A stretch of 23,668 nucleotides of DNA from contig JADHXF010000020.1 in NCBI GenBank assembly GCA_016783105.1, positions 1 to 23,668 of the forward strand, read 5' to 3'. This stretch comes from Dehalococcoidales bacterium (GTDB lineage: Bacteria > Chloroflexota > Dehalococcoidia > Dehalococcoidales > RBG-16-60-22). Positions 15,322-23,079 of the stretch are shown here, piece by piece. The translations under genes and the position numbers were made by a program. The notes below the pieces were generated by a model. That model ran no database searches and was not told where the DNA came from. It saw only the letters and a program-made list of their open reading frames with translations. The first letter of the stretch is position 1, and every line of letters starts with the position of its first letter.

Positions 15322-16212
15322 CTATACCGGCAGGTCTATGGTGTAGTTCTTCAGCGCACCCTTGATGATTGCCGCCGTCTTTTCATCCGGCTCGGTGAGG
15401 GGCAGTCGCGGCTTGCCGACGCGGAAACCGACCTGGTTCACGGCGTATTTCACCGGAATGGGGTTCGAGACGATGAACAGGGCATCGACCAGCGGGAGAA
15501 GTCGACGGTGAATGGCCGCCGCTTCGGCAACCTTGCCGCTGATAAAGCTGTCAATCATCTGTTTAATCTGTTTACCCACCAGATGCGACGCCACGCTGAT
15601 GATGCCATAGCCACCGATGGCCATGATGGGGAAGGTATCACTGTCATTGCCACTCCAGACAAGGAAATCGTCGCCGGTCTCCTGGATAATTTTGGCAATC
15701 TGCTCAAAGTTACCGCTCGCTTCCTTCACCCCGATGATATTGTCTATTTTGCTCAGCCTGATGACGGTATCGGCGGTCATGTTGACCACGGTGCGCGAGG
15801 GCACATTGTACATGATGCAGGGCAGGCTGGTGCTTTCCGCCACCGTCTTGAAGTGCTGGTAGAGACCCTCCTGGGTGGGCTTGTTATAGTAAGGCACCAC
15901 CAGCAGGCAGGCGTCAACGCCGATTTTCTCCGCCTCTCCGGTCGCTACAACAGCTTCGGCGGTGCTGTTGCTGCCGGTGCCGGCAATAACCACCCCTTTG
16001 TCCCCGACCGCCGCCTTTATTTCCCGGAAAAGCCGGTACTCCTCCGCCCGCAACAGAGTGGGTGATTCCCCGGTGGTACCGACCACCAGCACACCATCGC
16101 TCCCTGAAGCAATCAGGGCCAGAGCCAGTTTTTTGGCCTGCTCATAGTCCACCTCCCCTTTTTCATCAAAGGGAGTAACCATGGCGGTTATCAATCTTCC
16201 CGGCTCTTTCAT
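15322..16212 (-). CDS. dapA: 4-hydroxy-tetrahydrodipicolinate synthase
   Basis: DapA condenses pyruvate with aspartate semialdehyde at the entry to the diaminopimelate/lysine pathway. The 296-residue TIM barrel contains GTTGESPTL (45-53), the active-site tyrosine in YNVPSRT (Tyr135, Arg140) and the Schiff-base lysine in GVKEASG (Lys163). The glycine-rich GGYGIISVASH follows. The start ATG overlaps the asd stop as ATGA, showing tight coupling with the gene that makes its substrate. Third of the dapB-asd-dapA block. Length and motifs are normal. Confidence 0.96.
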   Translation of the reverse strand: MKEPGRLITAMVTPFDEKGEVDYEQAKKLALALIASGSDGVLVVGTTGESPTLLRAEEYRLFREIKAAVGDKGVVIAGTGSNSTAEAVVATGEAEKIGVDACLLVVPYYNKPTQEGLYQHFKTVAESTSLPCIMYNVPSRTVVNMTADTVIRLSKIDNIIGVKEASGNFEQIAKIIQETGDDFLVWSGNDSDTFPIMAIGGYGIISVASHLVGKQIKQMIDSFISGKVAEAAAIHRRLLPLVDALFIVSNPIPVKYAVNQVGFRVGKPRLPLTEPDEKTAAIIKGALKNYTIDLPV

Positions 16213-17243
16213 TTTGCTACCTCCCGTGGCTTTATCCAGTCCCGTTTGACCATTTCCTCGGCAATCTGGACTGCATTCAGCGCCGCTCCTTTACGCAGGT
16301 TATCGGCGACAACCCACATAACCAGACCATTGGGATGAGAAGTATCACGGCGGATACGTCCCACAAATACCTCATCGGTGCCGGCTGCCATCCACGGATG
16401 TGGATAGAGGCTGATGGCATTGTCATCCAGTATCTTCACTCCCGGCGCCACGACGAGAATGCGCTCGGCATCATCGGTCATCATCGGCGAAGAAAATTCC
16501 ACCCATACCGCCTCACCGTGCGCAGTATATACCGGCACCCGCACACAGGTCGCCGAGACCGCGATTTCAGGAGCGTGCATTATCTTTCTGGTTTCTTCCA
16601 CCATCTTCTGTTCCTCTTTGGTGTAGCCATCATCGAGAAAGACGTCTATCTCCGGCAACACATTGAAGGCTATCTGGTGAGGGTACACGTGGGGAATGGT
16701 GGTCTGCCCCTCCAGCACCTGTTTGCTCTGCACATTCAGTTCCTCCATCGCCGCGGCACCGGTACCGGAGACCGACTGGTAGGTACTGACCACAATGCGC
16801 TTGATCGGGTTGACCTTGTGCAGCGGGTAGAGTGCCACCACCATCTGGATAGTTGAGCAGTTCGGATTAGCGATAATTCCCTTGTGCCGCTCAATATCTC
16901 CCGGGTTAACTTCGGGCACCACCAATGGCACATCAGGCTCCATACGCCAGGCGGCACTGTTGTCAACCACCACCGCGCCCGACCGCGCCGCAATCGGTGA
17001 AAAATGGCGGCTGATTTCAGAGCCAGCCGAGAAAAGGGCGATATCTATCCCTTCAAACGATTCAGGAGCGGTCTCTCTGACCTCGATTTCCTGCTTGTTG
17101 ACTATCAGCTTCCTGCCCGCCGAGCGGTCGGAGGCCAGCAGTCTGATTGATTTCACCGGGAAGCTGCGCTGTACCAGAATCTTGATAAATTCCTGGCCAA
17201 CCAGCCCGGTGGCACCAACAATGGCTACATTATACTCTTTCAT
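16209..17243 (-). CDS. asd: Aspartate-semialdehyde dehydrogenase
   Basis: Asd reduces aspartyl phosphate to aspartate semialdehyde with NADPH, feeding lysine, threonine, methionine and cell-wall diaminopimelate. Seen in the protein: the NADP-binding GATGLVGQEF (10-19), the nucleophile in ANPNCSTIQ (Cys129), and the catalytic histidine in RVPVYTAHGEAV. I chose the ATG at 17241-17243 (344 residues, MKEYNVAIVG) because a GAGGA ribosome binding site precedes it and it lies seven bases after the dapB stop; an upstream in-frame ATG at 17261 would add six residues and overlap dapB. It overlaps dapA by four bases. Confidence 0.95.
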   Translation of the reverse strand: MKEYNVAIVGATGLVGQEFIKILVQRSFPVKSIRLLASDRSAGRKLIVNKQEIEVRETAPESFEGIDIALFSAGSEISRHFSPIAARSGAVVVDNSAAWRMEPDVPLVVPEVNPGDIERHKGIIANPNCSTIQMVVALYPLHKVNPIKRIVVSTYQSVSGTGAAAMEELNVQSKQVLEGQTTIPHVYPHQIAFNVLPEIDVFLDDGYTKEEQKMVEETRKIMHAPEIAVSATCVRVPVYTAHGEAVWVEFSSPMMTDDAERILVVAPGVKILDDNAISLYPHPWMAAGTDEVFVGRIRRDTSHPNGLVMWVVADNLRKGAALNAVQIAEEMVKRDWIKPREVAK

Positions 17244-17250
17244 GGCTTCC

Positions 17251-18039
17251 TCAAAGCCCAAGTAATTTGTCCAGACCGAAAACCAGTCCTTTACGCTTCA
17301 CTACTTCCTTTATCGCCAGCATCACCCCGGGCATGTAGCATTCCCGGTTAATGGTATCATGGCGTATGCTCAGTGTCTGTCCCGCCGCGCCCAGGATTAC
17401 TTCCTGATGCGCCATAAGCCCGGGCAGACGTACACTGTGAATGCTCACTCCCTCAATCTGTTCTCCCCGACCCGCCGTCGCCTTACTCGGCGGCTGGAGG
17501 AATGGCTTGCCCCTGGCGGCTGCCATAGTCCTGGCTGTAGCCTGCGCCGTCCCTGATGGAGCATCAGCTTTCAGGTGATGGTGCAGCTCAATTATTTCAG
17601 CATAATCCAGGTATTTGCTCGCAATCTTGGCCAGATGCATCATCAAGACGGCACCAAGTGCAAAGTTCGGCGCCATCACCGCACCAATCCCATGCTCCGT
17701 GGCCAGGCGCTCAATCTCTTTAATGTCATCCGGTGAGAAACCGGTGGTGCCGATAACCAGATTAACGCCTTTTTCCGTGGCCAGACGCACCGCCGGCATG
17801 GTTGCTTTGGCAATGCTGAAATCCACCATGACATCGGGTTGGCAACGGGCCAGGATATCACCCAGGTCCACCGAAAAGGGAACCGAACCGGAACCATCTG
17901 GCAGGGGTAGTGAGTCATTCGCGGTCTTCAGGTCCACGGCGCCAACCAACTGCATATCGTCTTCACCGCAGACGGCTCGGAGCACTTCCTGCCCTACTTT
18001 ACCGGCAGCCCCGTGAACGATTACCTTGATTGGACTCAT
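17251..18039 (-). CDS. dapB: 4-hydroxy-tetrahydrodipicolinate reductase
   Basis: DapB reduces the DapA product with NAD(P)H to tetrahydrodipicolinate. The 262-residue protein has the dinucleotide motif GAAGKVGQEV (10-19), VIGTTGF, the MAPNFALGA strand, and the active-site block ELHHHLKADAPSGTA with His153/His154, Lys157 and the PSGT loop. The length is typical. ATG 18039 follows the pnp stop by 29 bases. In this operon the order is dapB, asd, dapA. No gene for the downstream steps is in the window, so the later route (for example aminotransferase DapL or succinylase) cannot be told. Confidence 0.96.
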   Translation of the reverse strand: MSPIKVIVHGAAGKVGQEVLRAVCGEDDMQLVGAVDLKTANDSLPLPDGSGSVPFSVDLGDILARCQPDVMVDFSIAKATMPAVRLATEKGVNLVIGTTGFSPDDIKEIERLATEHGIGAVMAPNFALGAVLMMHLAKIASKYLDYAEIIELHHHLKADAPSGTAQATARTMAAARGKPFLQPPSKATAGRGEQIEGVSIHSVRLPGLMAHQEVILGAAGQTLSIRHDTINRECYMPGVMLAIKEVVKRKGLVFGLDKLLGL

Positions 18040-18068
18040 CGTGTTTCCCCGGCTGGTGAAGAAAACTC

Positions 18069-20288
18069 TTAACGACCCCGGAACGTACCTCTGGTCATTG
18101 GTGGCCTGCGATTGGACTGGTCACGCCGTCCGGAATACGAATCATTATCCCTCTGGAATGGTCGCCCTGACCCGGCGGAATCCCTTGCCTGAGCGCCAGA
18201 GGGTTGATAATCTTTCTCAAAGACTGCCCGGCGGGAAAGGTTTACCCTGCCCATATTGTCAACATTAATTACCTTCACCGTGACCTCGTCGCCAACTTTA
18301 ACCACGTCTTCAACCTTGCCCACCCGGTGGTCCTCCAGCTCACTGATGTGCACCAGACCTTCTTTTCCGGGCAGAATTTCCACCATGGCGCCAAAATCAA
18401 AGATACGGGTCACCTTCCCTGTGTAGGTCGTACCGGCCTCGATATCCTTGGTCAGCCCTTCAATGATACTAATGGCTCTACGCGCTGCCTCTTCACTGGT
18501 AGCACCAATCAGCACCAGGCCTTTGTCGTCAATGTCGATGGTCGTCTTTGTCTCCTCAGTTATCGAGCGAATCGTCTTGCCACCGGCGCCGATAACGCTG
18601 CCTATCTTATCCGGGGCAATGGTCAGTTTGTACACCCGCGGCGCATAAGGGCTGACTTCGGTTCGGCTGGTACTTATAGTCTCGTTCATCCTGTCCAGAA
18701 TGAACATCCGCGCCTCATGGCTCTGGGCGATTATCTTCTCCAGTACTTCCAGACCGACGCCTTTGAGCTTGATATCCATCTGCACGGCGGTAACGCCGTC
18801 CTTGGTCCCGGCAATTTTGAAATCCATATCGCCGTAGGCATCCTCCAGCCCTTCAATGTCGGTTAAAACCTGGTATTCACCATTATCGCCGGTGATGAGA
18901 CCCATAGCCACGCCAGACACAGCGGTCTTGATTGGTATGCCGGCGTCCATCAGCGAGAGGCTCCCCGCACAGACGCTCGCCATTGAGGTACTGCCGTTGG
19001 AACTGAGAACCTCGGAGACAAGTCGAATGGTATAGGGAAAATCCTCATCGCCGGGTAATACCGGTACCAGAGCTCTTTCCGCCAGCGCACCATGCCCGAT
19101 CTCACGTCGGCCCGGCGACCCCAGGCGCTTTGCTTCACCGCTCGAGAAGGGCGGGAAATTGTAGTGGTGGATGAAGCGCTTCGTCTCTTCGATACCGAGA
19201 CCGTCAAGCTTCTGCTCCTGCCTGGTAGAACCCAGAGTGATGATGGTCAGCACCTGCGTCTGTCCCCGGCTGAAAAGAGCCGAGCCATGTGTCCTCGGCA
19301 GGAGTCCCACCTCGGCACTTATCGTCCTGACTTCATCGAGGGCGCGGCCATTCAGGCGCTTTCCCGCCAGAGTGCTGTTCCTTACCTCAGCCTTGGCCAT
19401 GGCCTCAAAAGCAGCCAGAATATCATTTGCCGTATAGGTTTCACCCAGGCTATCTACCAGCTTCCTTTTTAATTCCGATAGCTTTTCCTCCCGGATGGAT
19501 TTATCCGCTTCCGCCAGTATCTGAGGCAACTCATCGCCAATGGTTGATGCCACCGCGGAAGCGACTTCCGGCTTGACCTTCGAAACCGGTACTGCCTCCT
19601 TAGGTTTGCCACAGGCCTGCTGCACCTGCTCCTGAAGCCGAATTATATCCTGGTTGGCCTCAAAGCCGAACTGGATAGCCCTGGGTAGAATTTCTTCGGA
19701 AACCTCCTGGGCCCCGGCTTCTAGCATGACAATTGCCTTGCCGGTGCTGGCCACGACCATATCGAGCTGGCCGTTTTCAAGGTCGCTCAGTTTGGGGTTC
19801 AGCACCAGTTCGCCATTGATATAACCGACATGAACAGCGCTCAGCGGACCATCAAAAGGAACCTCTGATATGCACAGTGCCGCCGACGCACCGATTACGG
19901 CCAGAACATCGGGGTCGTTTTCATGGTCAACCGAGAGCACCGTGGCCACAATCTGGATATCCCGTCGCCATTCCTTGGGTAAGAGCGGTCGTATCGGACG
20001 GTCAACGAGGCGACAGGCCAGAATGGCCGCTTCGCTGGGTCGTCCTTCCCTGCGGATGAAGCCGCCCGGGATTTTACCCGCCGCGTACAGCCGCTCCTCA
20101 TAGTCTATGGTCAATGGCAAAAAGTCAGTACCCTCACGGGGGTCATCAGCCACGGTGGCCGTCACCAGGACTACCGTATCTCCGTAGCGAACCGTTACCG
20201 CGCCACTGGCCTGACCGGCCAATTTTCCAGTCTCAATAATAAGGTCTCTGTCACCGACCCGGCACTGAAAAGATTGAAGTTTATGCAA
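18069..20288 (-). CDS. pnp: Polyribonucleotide nucleotidyltransferase (PNPase)
   Basis: PNPase is a trimeric 3'-to-5' phosphorolytic exoribonuclease. The protein of about 739 residues contains two RNase PH domains separated by a helical domain, a KH domain (APDKIGSVIGAGGKTIRSI) and an S1 domain (TYTGKVTRIFDFGAMVEI), then an Arg/Gly/Ser-rich tail of about 40 residues ending TRGTFRGR. The catalytic region SDGS is seen in the form SNGSTSMASVCAGSL. I prefer TTG at 20286-20288 because GGAGGGG sits five bases upstream; a GTG at 20300, with AAGG seven bases upstream, is the alternative and adds four residues. It follows rpsO by about 20 bases, the conserved order. Confidence 0.95.
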   Translation of the reverse strand: MHKLQSFQCRVGDRDLIIETGKLAGQASGAVTVRYGDTVVLVTATVADDPREGTDFLPLTIDYEERLYAAGKIPGGFIRREGRPSEAAILACRLVDRPIRPLLPKEWRRDIQIVATVLSVDHENDPDVLAVIGASAALCISEVPFDGPLSAVHVGYINGELVLNPKLSDLENGQLDMVVASTGKAIVMLEAGAQEVSEEILPRAIQFGFEANQDIIRLQEQVQQACGKPKEAVPVSKVKPEVASAVASTIGDELPQILAEADKSIREEKLSELKRKLVDSLGETYTANDILAAFEAMAKAEVRNSTLAGKRLNGRALDEVRTISAEVGLLPRTHGSALFSRGQTQVLTIITLGSTRQEQKLDGLGIEETKRFIHHYNFPPFSSGEAKRLGSPGRREIGHGALAERALVPVLPGDEDFPYTIRLVSEVLSSNGSTSMASVCAGSLSLMDAGIPIKTAVSGVAMGLITGDNGEYQVLTDIEGLEDAYGDMDFKIAGTKDGVTAVQMDIKLKGVGLEVLEKIIAQSHEARMFILDRMNETISTSRTEVSPYAPRVYKLTIAPDKIGSVIGAGGKTIRSITEETKTTIDIDDKGLVLIGATSEEAARRAISIIEGLTKDIEAGTTYTGKVTRIFDFGAMVEILPGKEGLVHISELEDHRVGKVEDVVKVGDEVTVKVINVDNMGRVNLSRRAVFEKDYQPSGAQARDSAGSGRPFQRDNDSYSGRRDQSNRRPPMTRGTFRGR

Positions 20289-20309
20289 TTTCCCCTCCAC
20301 ACTCAGACC

Positions 20310-20573
20310 TTATTTGCGCAGTCCGAGCTGTTTAATCAGTTTGTTATATTTACCAACGTCCTCCCGGCTCAGGTAGTTCAACAGTCTCCTTCTCTGTCCC
20401 ACCAGTTTGAGCAGACCGCGCTGAGAATGAAAATCGTGGCGATTTGCTGCCATATGGTTGGTCAGCTCCTTTATCCTCTCGGTAAGCAGTGCTACCTGCA
20501 CCTCGGTCGAACCGGTATCTCCGTCTTTGTTCTGGTAGTTGCTGATAATATCAGCCTTCTTCTCCTTTTCCAA
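20310..20573 (-). CDS. rpsO: 30S ribosomal protein S15
   Basis: S15 is a primary 16S rRNA-binding protein in the central domain of the 30S subunit. The core DTGSTEVQVALLTERIKELT, HSQRGLLKLVGQRRRLLNYL and the ending YNKLIKQLGLRK are diagnostic. I prefer a TTG start at 20571-20573 (87 residues, beginning EKEKKADII after Met) because GAGGTG lies just upstream. The in-frame GTG at 20585 (91 residues) has no ribosome binding site of its own. S15 represses its own mRNA in several bacteria; the leader is about 40 bases long and I saw no clear mimic structure. First gene of the leftward operon. Confidence 0.95.
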   Translation of the reverse strand: MEKEKKADIISNYQNKDGDTGSTEVQVALLTERIKELTNHMAANRHDFHSQRGLLKLVGQRRRLLNYLSREDVGKYNKLIKQLGLRK

Positions 20574-20620
20574 ACTACACCTCACTCATCAGTTATAGGT
20601 AAAAAATTACAAATCAAGTG

Positions 20621-20650
20621 ATTATACCATACTGCGTTTCTATATGTAAA
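20621..20650 (-). promoter_or_regulatory. Promoter of the rpsO-pnp-dap operon
   Basis: On the minus strand TTTACA (20645-20650) and TATAAT (20621-20626) are 18 bases apart. The predicted start near 20614 gives a leader of about 40 bases before the preferred rpsO start. Confidence 0.6.
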
Positions 20651-20733
20651 TTAGCTCACGACGCGGCCCCAGAGGAACCCCAGCATAAAACCGGCACGCA
20701 TAGTGTGGTACTTGCCTTTCCGATTCAACGTCA

Positions 20734-20762
20734 TAGACATGGTATGTGCCAACTAGTATAAT
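20734..20762 (+). promoter_or_regulatory. Promoter of the fdhD-tat unit
   Basis: TAGACA (20734-20739) and a perfect TATAAT (20757-20762) are exactly 17 bases apart. Transcription should begin near 20769, only a few bases before the ATG at 20773. This rules against the upstream in-frame GTG at 20746, which lies inside the promoter spacer. Confidence 0.6.
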
Positions 20763-20772
20763 ACACGTTAGT

Positions 20773-21582
20773 ATGGATAAAATCGTAAAGGAAGATACGG
20801 AAAAAGGCGTTACCCCTGAGGTAACCTGCAATTTTTTCAGCGGTGAAACATGGCGGAAGGAACCGGTAGCTATACCCGGTGAGCTGCCGCTGACCATCTT
20901 TGTCAACGGGCAGGAGGTAGCCACGGTGCTGTGTACCCCCGCCAGACTGACCCAGCTCGTCCTCGGGTTTCTGTATCTGGAGGGGATTATCGCCGACCAG
21001 CGGGAAGTAGCCAGCCTGCGCGTCTGCGAGGACGAACCGATTGCCGATGTGAGACTCCTGAAGAGCGAATTTAAGGCGCCACCGAGGCGTACCATTACCT
21101 CGGGCTGCGGGAGCGGCACCAGCTTCGATATCCAACCCCGGCCAGTGGTTTCAGACCTGACAGTGACTTCAGGCGAGATACTGGCACTGATGCGACAGCT
21201 TTACCGGAATCAAGACCTGTTCCAGGAAGTGGGCGGTATCCACTCCTCGGCGCTGGCGGACCGCGAAAAGACACTGGTCTCTGCGGAAGATATCGGACGC
21301 CACAATACGCTGGACAAGATTATGGGCGCATGCCTGATGATGGGCCTGTCCACGCAGGACAAAATCCTGCTGACCACCGGTCGCATCTCTTCGGAAATGG
21401 TGCTGAAAGCAGCCAGAATGCAGGTGCCGATTATCGTTTCGCGCGGTACACCAACCGAGCGCGCGGTCAGGCTGGGCAAGGAGCTGGGAATCACTGTGGT
21501 TGGCTATGCCCGGAGCAATCGCCTTTCTGTTTTTTCGGGTGATGAGCGAGTGCTCGTTAACAATAGTTCTAATTCACGTTGA
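20773..21582 (+). CDS. fdhD: Formate dehydrogenase accessory sulfurtransferase FdhD
   Basis: FdhD passes sulfur from a cysteine desulfurase to the molybdenum or tungsten cofactor of formate dehydrogenase and is needed for its activity. From ATG 20773 the protein has 269 residues. Family blocks are EPVAIPGELPLTIFVNG, GFLYLEGII, the cysteine loop TSGCGSGTSF (Cys112), GGIHSSAL, EDIGRHNTLDKI and TTGRISSEMVLKAARM. E. coli FdhD has a CxxC loop; here only the first cysteine is kept (CGSG). The mRNA seems nearly leaderless, with no Shine-Dalgarno sequence. tatA begins 31 bases downstream. No formate dehydrogenase catalytic gene lies in the window. Confidence 0.94.
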   Translation: MDKIVKEDTEKGVTPEVTCNFFSGETWRKEPVAIPGELPLTIFVNGQEVATVLCTPARLTQLVLGFLYLEGIIADQREVASLRVCEDEPIADVRLLKSEFKAPPRRTITSGCGSGTSFDIQPRPVVSDLTVTSGEILALMRQLYRNQDLFQEVGGIHSSALADREKTLVSAEDIGRHNTLDKIMGACLMMGLSTQDKILLTTGRISSEMVLKAARMQVPIIVSRGTPTERAVRLGKELGITVVGYARSNRLSVFSGDERVLVNNSSNSR

Positions 21583-21613
21583 TAAAAAGCTTTGCTGGTA
21601 GGAGGAACAGGTT

Positions 21614-21823
21614 ATGCCGTTTCGTATGGGACCATGGGAGATAGCCCTCATACTGGTCGTTATCCTCATCGTCTTCGGCGTTGGCAAGCTGCCGCAGATA
21701 GGCGGCGCCATCGGCAAAGGGATGCGGTCATTCCAGAAAGGGCGGCGCGGTGAGGATGCTGAAGAAGAAGAGGAGGAGAAGAAGCCCACAAAGTCTGCCC
21801 GCAAGAAAACTACCAAGAGCTAA
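21614..21823 (+). CDS. tatA: Sec-independent translocase subunit TatA
   Basis: The 69-residue protein has the TatA plan: short N-terminus, one membrane helix (about 8-22, WEIALILVVILIVFG), the FG/GxGKLPQIG hinge, then an amphipathic helix (GGAIGKGMRSFQKG) and a charged tail with an acidic run followed by lysines. TatA oligomers form the passage for folded proteins carrying twin-arginine signals. A GGAGGA ribosome binding site precedes ATG 21614. It lies downstream of fdhD and upstream of a second tatA-family gene and tatC. Confidence 0.93.
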   Translation: MPFRMGPWEIALILVVILIVFGVGKLPQIGGAIGKGMRSFQKGRRGEDAEEEEEEKKPTKSARKKTTKS

Positions 21824-21901
21824 ATATCCGCGCCAACAGCTCATTTATGGGTTAATGCTTCCATAGATAAGTCAATTCCCGCATCCAGCCAAGGAATAGA
21901 T

Positions 21902-22162
21902 ATGGATTTTTTCGGCATCGGTTTAGGAGAAGTACTGCTTATCCTCATTGTCGCCCTGATTATCTGGGGGCCAAAGAGGTTGCCCGAGATTGCCCGCACG
22001 CTGGGCAAAACGATGCGTACCCTGAAAAAGGCAACCAGTGACCTCACCTCCCAGGTAACCAGAGAACTGGATATTGAAGAAACAGAACGCAAAGAAAGGG
22101 ATAAACTGGCACCGCCTGGTGAAAGCCGTATACCCGGGAAAGATGCCACGAAAAATGAGTGA
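21902..22162 (+). CDS. Second TatA/TatB-family translocase subunit
   Basis: This 86-residue protein has one membrane helix (about 7-22, LGEVLLILIVALIIWG), the hinge GPKRLPEIARTLG and a longer amphipathic helix to about residue 60. The IGLGEVLLI start and the Glu at residue 10 are TatB-like, while the overall length is between typical TatA and TatB. It probably acts as the receptor partner of TatC, with the gene at 21614 as the pore subunit; this division of labour is inference. AAGGA lies about seven bases before ATG 21902. It overlaps tatC by 20 bases at the chosen start. Confidence 0.88.
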   Translation: MDFFGIGLGEVLLILIVALIIWGPKRLPEIARTLGKTMRTLKKATSDLTSQVTRELDIEETERKERDKLAPPGESRIPGKDATKNE

Positions 22163-22883
22163 AGAAGGGAAATCGTCCATCCTGGACCACCTCCGGGAAC
22201 TGCGCCAGCGCCTGATTAAAAGCGTCATCGCCGTTGCCGTTGCCTCGGTTATTGCCTTCATCTTTTACGAGTGGATATTCTACATCCTGAAGCTCCCCAC
22301 CGAGGGGCTCAATCTGATTTATATTGAAATGACCGAGATGCTCGGCACCATCATGAAGGTGTGTCTCATCGCCGGCATCATCCTGGCCATGCCCTACCTT
22401 GTTTACCATGGCATCATGTTCGTCTCCCCGGCGCTGACTCCCAAAGAGAAGAAATACGTTTATTTCATCCTGCCGTGGATAGCCCTGATGTTTACGGGCG
22501 GCGTGGTTTTCAGCTATTTCGTGCTCATTCCACCGGCCACCAGATTCCTCGTCAGCTTCGGCTCCGGCATTGCCAGCCCCGAGATTCGCGTGGGCAACTA
22601 CATAGCAGTGGTCGCCAGGCTGCTGCTCGCCATCGGCATCGTCTTTGAGATGCCGGTAATCACCACCTTCCTGGCCAGGCTGGGCGTGCTCAAGCCGAAA
22701 TGGCTTTCCGACCACCGCCGGACAGCGATTATCTTTGCCTTCATACTCGCCGCCATCATCACCCCGACCTTTGACCCGATAAACCAGAGCCTGGTGGCCG
22801 TTCCGCTGATTATCCTCTACGAGATGAGCATCTGGCTGGCCAGGCTTGTCTATAAAAAGCAGCCGGTGGAAGCCGCCACCTGA
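22143..22883 (+). CDS. tatC: Sec-independent translocase subunit TatC
   Basis: TatC is the twin-arginine signal receptor. The protein of about 246 residues has six membrane segments and the signatures ILDHLRELRQRLIKS at the N-terminus, FVSPALTPKEKK with the conserved first-periplasmic-loop Glu, and ITPTFDPINQSLVAVPLIIL before the last helices, ending LYEMSIWLARL. I chose ATG 22143 (MPRKMSEEGKS) because GGGAAAG lies just upstream; ATG 22155 is equally possible. The frame is open upstream to 22074 but that part lacks family features and would overlap the preceding gene by 89 bases. Last protein gene of the fdhD-tat unit, before tRNA-Sec. Confidence 0.95.
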   Translation: MPRKMSEEGKSSILDHLRELRQRLIKSVIAVAVASVIAFIFYEWIFYILKLPTEGLNLIYIEMTEMLGTIMKVCLIAGIILAMPYLVYHGIMFVSPALTPKEKKYVYFILPWIALMFTGGVVFSYFVLIPPATRFLVSFGSGIASPEIRVGNYIAVVARLLLAIGIVFEMPVITTFLARLGVLKPKWLSDHRRTAIIFAFILAAIITPTFDPINQSLVAVPLIILYEMSIWLARLVYKKQPVEAAT

Positions 22884-22894
22884 AGTCAGCAATT

Positions 22895-22923
22895 TTGACT
22901 CATACTGGATAAGATGTTAAAGT
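22895..22923 (+). promoter_or_regulatory. Probable promoter of tRNA-Sec
   Basis: TTGACT (22895-22900) and an extended -10, TGTTAAAGT with its hexamer at 22918-22923, are 17 bases apart. The predicted start near 22930 is about 30 bases upstream of the tRNA. Confidence 0.45.
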
Positions 22924-22961
22924 GGTTGGGTTTTAAGCCCGGAAGGATAGACAGATAAGTC

Positions 22962-23058
22962 GGGAGCGGATGAGTCCCGGTGGGCTTCGCGGACTTCAAA
23001 TCCGTTGGGGGGCGTTAGTAGCGTCTTCGGTGGGTTCGACTCCCATACGCTCCCGCCA
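22962..23058 (+). tRNA. selC: tRNA-Sec (anticodon UCA)
   Basis: This 97-base RNA has all hallmarks of bacterial selenocysteine tRNA. The acceptor begins GGGAGCGG and ends ACGCTCCC, followed by G73 and encoded CCA. The D stem is long (GAGTCC/GGGCTT around CGGT). The anticodon arm is CGGA-CTTCAAA-TCCG with UCA. The long variable arm is GGCGTT/AGCGTC, and the 5-pair T stem GTGGG/CCCAT flanks TTCGACT. With a 5-pair T stem the acceptor has 8 positions, of which the eighth is a G-A mismatch. Its presence implies SelA, SelB, SelD and at least one selenoprotein elsewhere in the genome. Confidence 0.96.
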
Positions 23059-23079
23059 ATTTTCTATCTTGCCACGTGG

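Noticed and set aside
20746..20772. GTG start for FdhD
   Set aside because: The codon lies between the -35 and -10 elements of a well-spaced promoter, and the nine added residues do not resemble FdhD.
22074..22142. Upstream extension of tatC
   Set aside because: Lies inside the preceding tatA-family gene and lacks the conserved TatC N-terminus, which begins after 22143.
22044..22892. Long open frame antisense to tatC
   Set aside because: It covers tatC fully, its composition is Gly/Asp/His-rich as expected for a shadow frame, and it has no recognisable domain.
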